A stretch of DNA of 8,924 nt from an uncultured Eubacteriales bacterium. GTDB lineage: Bacteria; Bacillota; Clostridia; Oscillospirales; CAG-272. The translations under genes and the position numbers were made by a program. Of the stretch, positions 5,702 through 8,924 are shown in pieces. The DNA is taken from positions 1 to 8,924 of the forward strand of contig USPP01000046.1 in the NCBI GenBank assembly GCA_900556615.1, in the 5' to 3' direction. The notes below the pieces were generated by a model. It made no database searches. It had not been told where the DNA came from and saw only the letters and a list, made by a program, of their open reading frames with translations. Within the stretch, counting starts at the first letter, position 1. Each line of letters starts with the position of its first letter.

Positions 5702-6432
5702 ACCGTTACTACTATGATCTTCATTTTCATTCCTGTCTTTCTCCCTGTGCCGATAATGACTGTACACCAAACAATCTTGCCGGGATGGGTGTGATAAACG
5801 GATTGAATATCATGGCGCTCACCGACCACAATTCCTGTAAGAACTGTCCCGCTTTCTTTATAACCGCAAAGAAAAACGGTATTATACCGATAGCAGGTAT
5901 GGAGCTTACATCAGCAGAAGATATACACCTTGTTTGCTTATTCGAGGAGCTTGAGGATGCACTGCGTTTTGACACGCTTATCGATTCAAGACTTATTCCG
6001 GTTAAAAACAGGGCGGATATTTTCGGTGAACAGCTTATCATGGATGAAAACGACCAAGTAATCGGACATGTTGATAATCTTCTTTCAAATGCTACTGATA
6101 TTCCTATTGAAGAAGCTGTACCTCTCGCAGAATCATATGGCGGGATCTGCTATCCAGCTCATATCGACCGTCAATCAAACGGAATATTGGCAATACTCGG
6201 CTTTTTCCCTCCTTCCCCGCATTTCAGTTGCGTGGAAATCAACGATGCCGTACATATCGGGAAATATTCAAATAATTCCGACATTTCCGGTAAAAAAATA
6301 ATCGTAAGTTCCGACGCGCACTGTTTATGGGACATTAAAGAACGCAGCGAATATTTCGAATTGAATGACGAGCCTTACAGCAGCGCTCTTGTACGAAAAA
6401 ATCTTTTTAAATTTCTGAGGCAAGAATCATGA
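5698..6432 (+). CDS. PHP-domain metal-dependent phosphoesterase
   Basis: This 244-residue protein belongs to the PHP (polymerase and histidinol phosphatase) superfamily, closest in style to TrpH-like phosphoesterases. The metal-binding motifs are in order: HxH (His9, His11 in DLHFHS), DH (Asp43, His44 in ALTDHN), Glu69 and His77, His155 in CYPAHIDR, and DxH (Asp206, His208 in SSDAH). All expected ligands appear present, so it should bind two or three divalent metals and hydrolyse a phosphoester; the substrate is unknown. It carries extra cysteines close to the metal centre: Cys13, Cys17, Cys22, Cys47 and Cys50 (CKNC). These may add redox or Fe-S sensitivity. It overlaps both neighbours by 4 nt (DRTGG protein 2 upstream, HATPase 2 downstream), so the three are probably made in fixed ratio. 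A role as the phosphatase arm of a signalling cassette is inference from context. Confidence 0.88.
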   Translation: MNRYYYDLHFHSCLSPCADNDCTPNNLAGMGVINGLNIMALTDHNSCKNCPAFFITAKKNGIIPIAGMELTSAEDIHLVCLFEELEDALRFDTLIDSRLIPVKNRADIFGEQLIMDENDQVIGHVDNLLSNATDIPIEEAVPLAESYGGICYPAHIDRQSNGILAILGFFPPSPHFSCVEINDAVHIGKYSNNSDISGKKIIVSSDAHCLWDIKERSEYFELNDEPYSSALVRKNLFKFLRQES

Positions 6433-6989
6433 AGGAACTGTCACTGAATATACTTGACATTTCGGAAAATTCCGTTAAAGCAGGAGCAACTCTTACCGAA
6501 ATCATCCTTGATGAAAATGACGACATACTCCTTATTACGATTCAGGATAATGGATGCGGAATGGATGAAAAAACATTAAAATCAGTAACGGATCCCTTCT
6601 ATACTACCAGAACCACGAGAAAGGTAGGAATGGGTTTGCCGTTGTTAAAGCTTGAAGCGGAACAAACCGGAGGAAAAATTACGATTGAATCGAAACCTCA
6701 ATCAGACTTCCCTGCCGACCACGGCACGGTTGTCCGTGCATTATTTTATAAAAAACATCTCGATTTTACTCCGCTCGGTGACGCTGTCTCAACGCTGATA
6801 ACCTTAATACAGGGACATCCGAATGTAGATTTTTATTTCAAACACACCTATTCCGGCGCCATGCCAATTGAACTTGATACCCGCGTGCTGAGAGACATTT
6901 TGGAAAATGTCCCACTTAACACTTACGAGGTTATCAATTGGATTGAAAGTAATCTGCGCGAGCAATACTCCGAAAACCTTGGAATTTAA
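6429..6989 (+). CDS. Stand-alone HATPase_c (GHKL) domain protein with conserved-looking C-terminal extension
   Basis: This 186-residue protein begins almost directly with the ATP-binding fold. The N-box is around Glu13-Asn14 (LNILDISENSVKAGA), the G1 box is DNGCGM (40-45), the F-like box is DPFYTTR (55-61), and the G2 lid is KVGMGLPLL (65-73). It resembles the catalytic domain of sensor histidine kinases more than RsbW, unlike the first ATPase of the cluster. There is no HisKA/DHp domain, no sensor domain and no membrane segment. Residues about 110-186 form an extra domain (HLDFTPLGDAV, then helix-rich to the end) that I cannot assign. The start is within the ATGA overlap with the PHP gene, with GAGG (6417-6420) 8 nt upstream. 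No response regulator is encoded in the window. It may phosphorylate or simply bind a partner in the HydS-like cassette. Confidence 0.85.
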   Translation: MKELSLNILDISENSVKAGATLTEIILDENDDILLITIQDNGCGMDEKTLKSVTDPFYTTRTTRKVGMGLPLLKLEAEQTGGKITIESKPQSDFPADHGTVVRALFYKKHLDFTPLGDAVSTLITLIQGHPNVDFYFKHTYSGAMPIELDTRVLRDILENVPLNTYEVINWIESNLREQYSENLGI

Positions 6990-7018
6990 TTTTAAAACAG
7001 CTATACCCTACTTTTCCC

Positions 7019-7034
7019 ATTGAAACGTTTCAAT
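7019..7034. promoter_or_regulatory. Perfect 16-bp palindrome, operator-like
   Basis: ATTGAAACGTTTCAAT is a perfect palindrome centred on CG, in the 137-nt gap before the hndB-like gene. The AAACGTTT core is typical of LacI/GalR-family operators. It fits the CcpA cre consensus only at the centre. TTGAAA inside it (7020-7025) could also act as a -35 box, with weak -10 candidates near 7044-7051, so a repressible internal promoter is possible. The regulator is not in the window. Confidence 0.55.
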
Positions 7035-7067
7035 TTCTTGGGGAATATATTTACTGTAAAAGCGTTG

Positions 7068-7091
7068 AATAACGGGCATCTGCCCTTTATT
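7068..7091 (+). repeat. Hairpin in the gap before hndB
   Basis: AATAACGGGC (7068-7077) and GCCCTTTATT (7082-7091) pair over 9 of 10 positions (one C-T mismatch) around loop ATCT. No strong U-tract follows, so full termination is unlikely. An attenuator or an mRNA-processing/stability element between the regulatory cassette and the structural genes is possible. Confidence 0.45.
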
Positions 7092-7126
7092 GAAATATTT
7101 TGTATATAACAGAAAGGAATAATATT

Positions 7127-7498
<372 letters not shown>

Positions 7499-7516
7499 TT
7501 TTTGGAGGTATAAAAA

Positions 7517-8924
7517 ATGATTCGTTCCCATGTGCTGATTTGTGGCGGCACCGGATGCACTTCTTCGGGAAGCAAAAAAATTCAAGAAGCTTTTGAAAAA
7601 AATATCGAAGAATTTGGTCTTTCCGAAGAAATAAAACTTGTTCAGACCGGATGCTTCGGTCTCTGTGCGCTCGGTCCTGTTGTAATCGTATATCCAGACG
7701 GAACCTTTTACAGCCGTGTCACTCCCGAGGATGTAAAAGAAATTGTCTCGGAGCATTTACTGAAAGGACGTATAGTAGAGCGTCTTGTATATAATGATAC
7801 GGGAAGCAAGGATGCCGAAGAAATAAGCGGAAACGTATCTCTTGGAGATACCGCCTTTTACAAAGCTCAGAACCGTGTCGTATTACGCAATTGCGGTGTT
7901 ATCGATCCGGAAAATATTGACGAATACATAGCAATGGACGGTTATGCAGCTCTTGGAAAAGTTCTTACAGAGATGACACCTGACGACGTTATAAAGTGCA
8001 TAAGCGATTCCGGTCTTCGCGGACGCGGAGGCGGAGGCTTCCCCACTGGACGGAAATGGGCGCTCTGTGCCCCTAATAAAGCGCCTCAGAAATATGTTGT
8101 ATGTAACGCCGATGAGGGAGATCCTGGTGCTTTCATGGATCGCTCAGTTCTTGAAGGCGATCCCCATTGTGTTATAGAAGCTATGGCAATCGCAGGCTAT
8201 GCCATAGGTGCAACAAAAGGTTATGTCTATGTAAGAGCTGAATACCCTATTGCCGTTAAGCGTCTTCAGATAGCCATTGATCAGGCGCATGAGTACGGTT
8301 TGCTCGGCAAAAATATATTTGATTCGGGCTTTGATTTTGATATTGAGATTCGTCTTGGTGCCGGAGCTTTTGTCTGCGGCGAGGAAACCGCTCTCATGAC
8401 CTCCATCGAAGGAAACCGCGGCGAACCGCGTCCCCGTCCTCCGTATCCTGCTGTAAAAGGACTTTATGAATCCCCTACAGTTGAAAATAATGTTGAAACC
8501 TTTGCCAATATTCCGCAGATAATTCTCCGCGGAGCCGAATGGTTTGCTTCTATGGGAACCGAAAAGTCAAAAGGCACAAAGGTATTTGCTCTCGGAGGAA
8601 AAATCAAACACACCGGTCTCGTTGAAATCCCGATGGGAACTACCCTTCGTGAAATCGTTGAAGATATCGGCGGCGGCGTTCCGGACGGAAAGAAGTTTAA
8701 GGCAGCTCAAACAGGCGGTCCTTCCGGCGGATGTATTCCGGCAAGTCTTATTGATACAGCTATTGACTATGATAATCTTACCTCTCTTGGCTGTATGATG
8801 GGATCGGGTGGACTTATTGTTATGGATGAAGACACCTGTATGGTCGATATGGCGAAATTCTTCCTTGAATTCACCGTTGATGAGTCCTGCGGTAAATGTA
8901 CCCCCTGTCGTGTAGGTATTAAGC
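7517..8924 (+). CDS. hydB: NuoF-like NAD(P)H/FMN flavoprotein subunit of bifurcating [FeFe] hydrogenase (HydB/HndC), 3' end missing
   Basis: The frame is open from ATG 7517 (GGAGG at 7504-7508, 8 nt upstream) to the right edge, with 469 whole codons and no stop. Domains in order: an N-terminal thioredoxin-like [2Fe-2S] domain (Cys9, Cys14, Cys46, Cys50), absent from complex I NuoF but typical of HydB/HndC; the FMN/NAD(P)H-binding NuoF core with RGRGGGGFPTGRKW (168-181) and NADEGDPGAFMDR (197-209); an SLBB-like region (about 355-440); and the start of the [4Fe-4S] site, Cys458, Cys461 and Cys464 (CGKCTPC). The remaining [4Fe-4S] Cys and any C-terminal 2x[4Fe-4S] ferredoxin domain lie beyond the edge. 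In HydABC enzymes this subunit oxidises or reduces NAD(H) and is central to electron bifurcation with ferredoxin. The catalytic HydA/HndD gene is expected immediately downstream. Confidence 0.96.
   Translation, partial: MIRSHVLICGGTGCTSSGSKKIQEAFEKNIEEFGLSEEIKLVQTGCFGLCALGPVVIVYPDGTFYSRVTPEDVKEIVSEHLLKGRIVERLVYNDTGSKDAEEISGNVSLGDTAFYKAQNRVVLRNCGVIDPENIDEYIAMDGYAALGKVLTEMTPDDVIKCISDSGLRGRGGGGFPTGRKWALCAPNKAPQKYVVCNADEGDPGAFMDRSVLEGDPHCVIEAMAIAGYAIGATKGYVYVRAEYPIAVKRLQIAIDQAHEYGLLGKNIFDSGFDFDIEIRLGAGAFVCGEETALMTSIEGNRGEPRPRPPYPAVKGLYESPTVENNVETFANIPQIILRGAEWFASMGTEKSKGTKVFALGGKIKHTGLVEIPMGTTLREIVEDIGGGVPDGKKFKAAQTGGPSGGCIPASLIDTAIDYDNLTSLGCMMGSGGLIVMDEDTCMVDMAKFFLEFTVDESCGKCTPCRVGIK

Noticed and set aside
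7100..7126. TTG start nine codons upstream of the hndB-like ATG
   Set aside because: No ribosome binding site precedes it, and AGAAAGGAA lies correctly before the ATG at 7127.

Overview
The window looks like a chromosomal piece of an anaerobic, fermentative Clostridia-type Firmicute, probably a gut or anaerobic-digester lineage. The reasons are GGAGG-type ribosome binding sites, moderate GC coding sequence with AT-rich intergenic DNA, a putative lipoteichoic-acid-synthase-like protein, and a Fe-S-rich [FeFe]-hydrogenase operon. No tRNA, rRNA, CRISPR or insertion sequence was seen.

Left part, minus strand (1-2265). Positions 1-554 hold the N-terminal membrane region of a polytopic protein that runs off the left edge, probably an LTA synthase family sulfatase. 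Upstream of it, 652-2265 encodes an ABC-F ATPase of the YkpA/YbiT type. Its second composite ATP site is degenerate, while the first is intact. A near-consensus sigma-A promoter (TTGACG-N17-TATACT, reading leftward) fixes its real start at 2265.

Divergent intergenic region (2266-2692). Two promoters face away from each other and share an identical 14-nt -10 box. Between and around them are a 14-bp inverted repeat, a leader hairpin and short direct repeats.

Right part, plus strand (2693-8924+). This is one long operon for an electron-bifurcating NAD(P)-linked [FeFe] hydrogenase (HydABC/HndABCD type). The NuoE-like subunit (hydC/hndA) comes first, the small [2Fe-2S] protein (hndB-like) and the NuoF-like subunit (hydB/hndC) come last, and the latter runs off the right edge. 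The catalytic HydA/HndD gene is not in the window and is expected just beyond it.

Between hydC and hndB sits a six-gene signalling-like cassette: DRTGG protein 1, an RsbW-like ATPase, a HydS-like (putative sensory) [FeFe]-hydrogenase homologue, DRTGG protein 2, a PHP-domain phosphoesterase, and a second HATPase-fold protein. Three of its junctions are 4-nt ATGA overlaps, which suggests translational coupling. My inference is that the HydS-like protein senses H2 or redox state and that the kinase-like, phosphoesterase-like and DRTGG proteins pass this on to hydrogenase expression or activity. The co-occurrence is visible in the sequence; the mechanism is not. A 137-nt gap before hndB contains a perfect 16-bp palindrome of LacI-family operator type and could be an internal control point.
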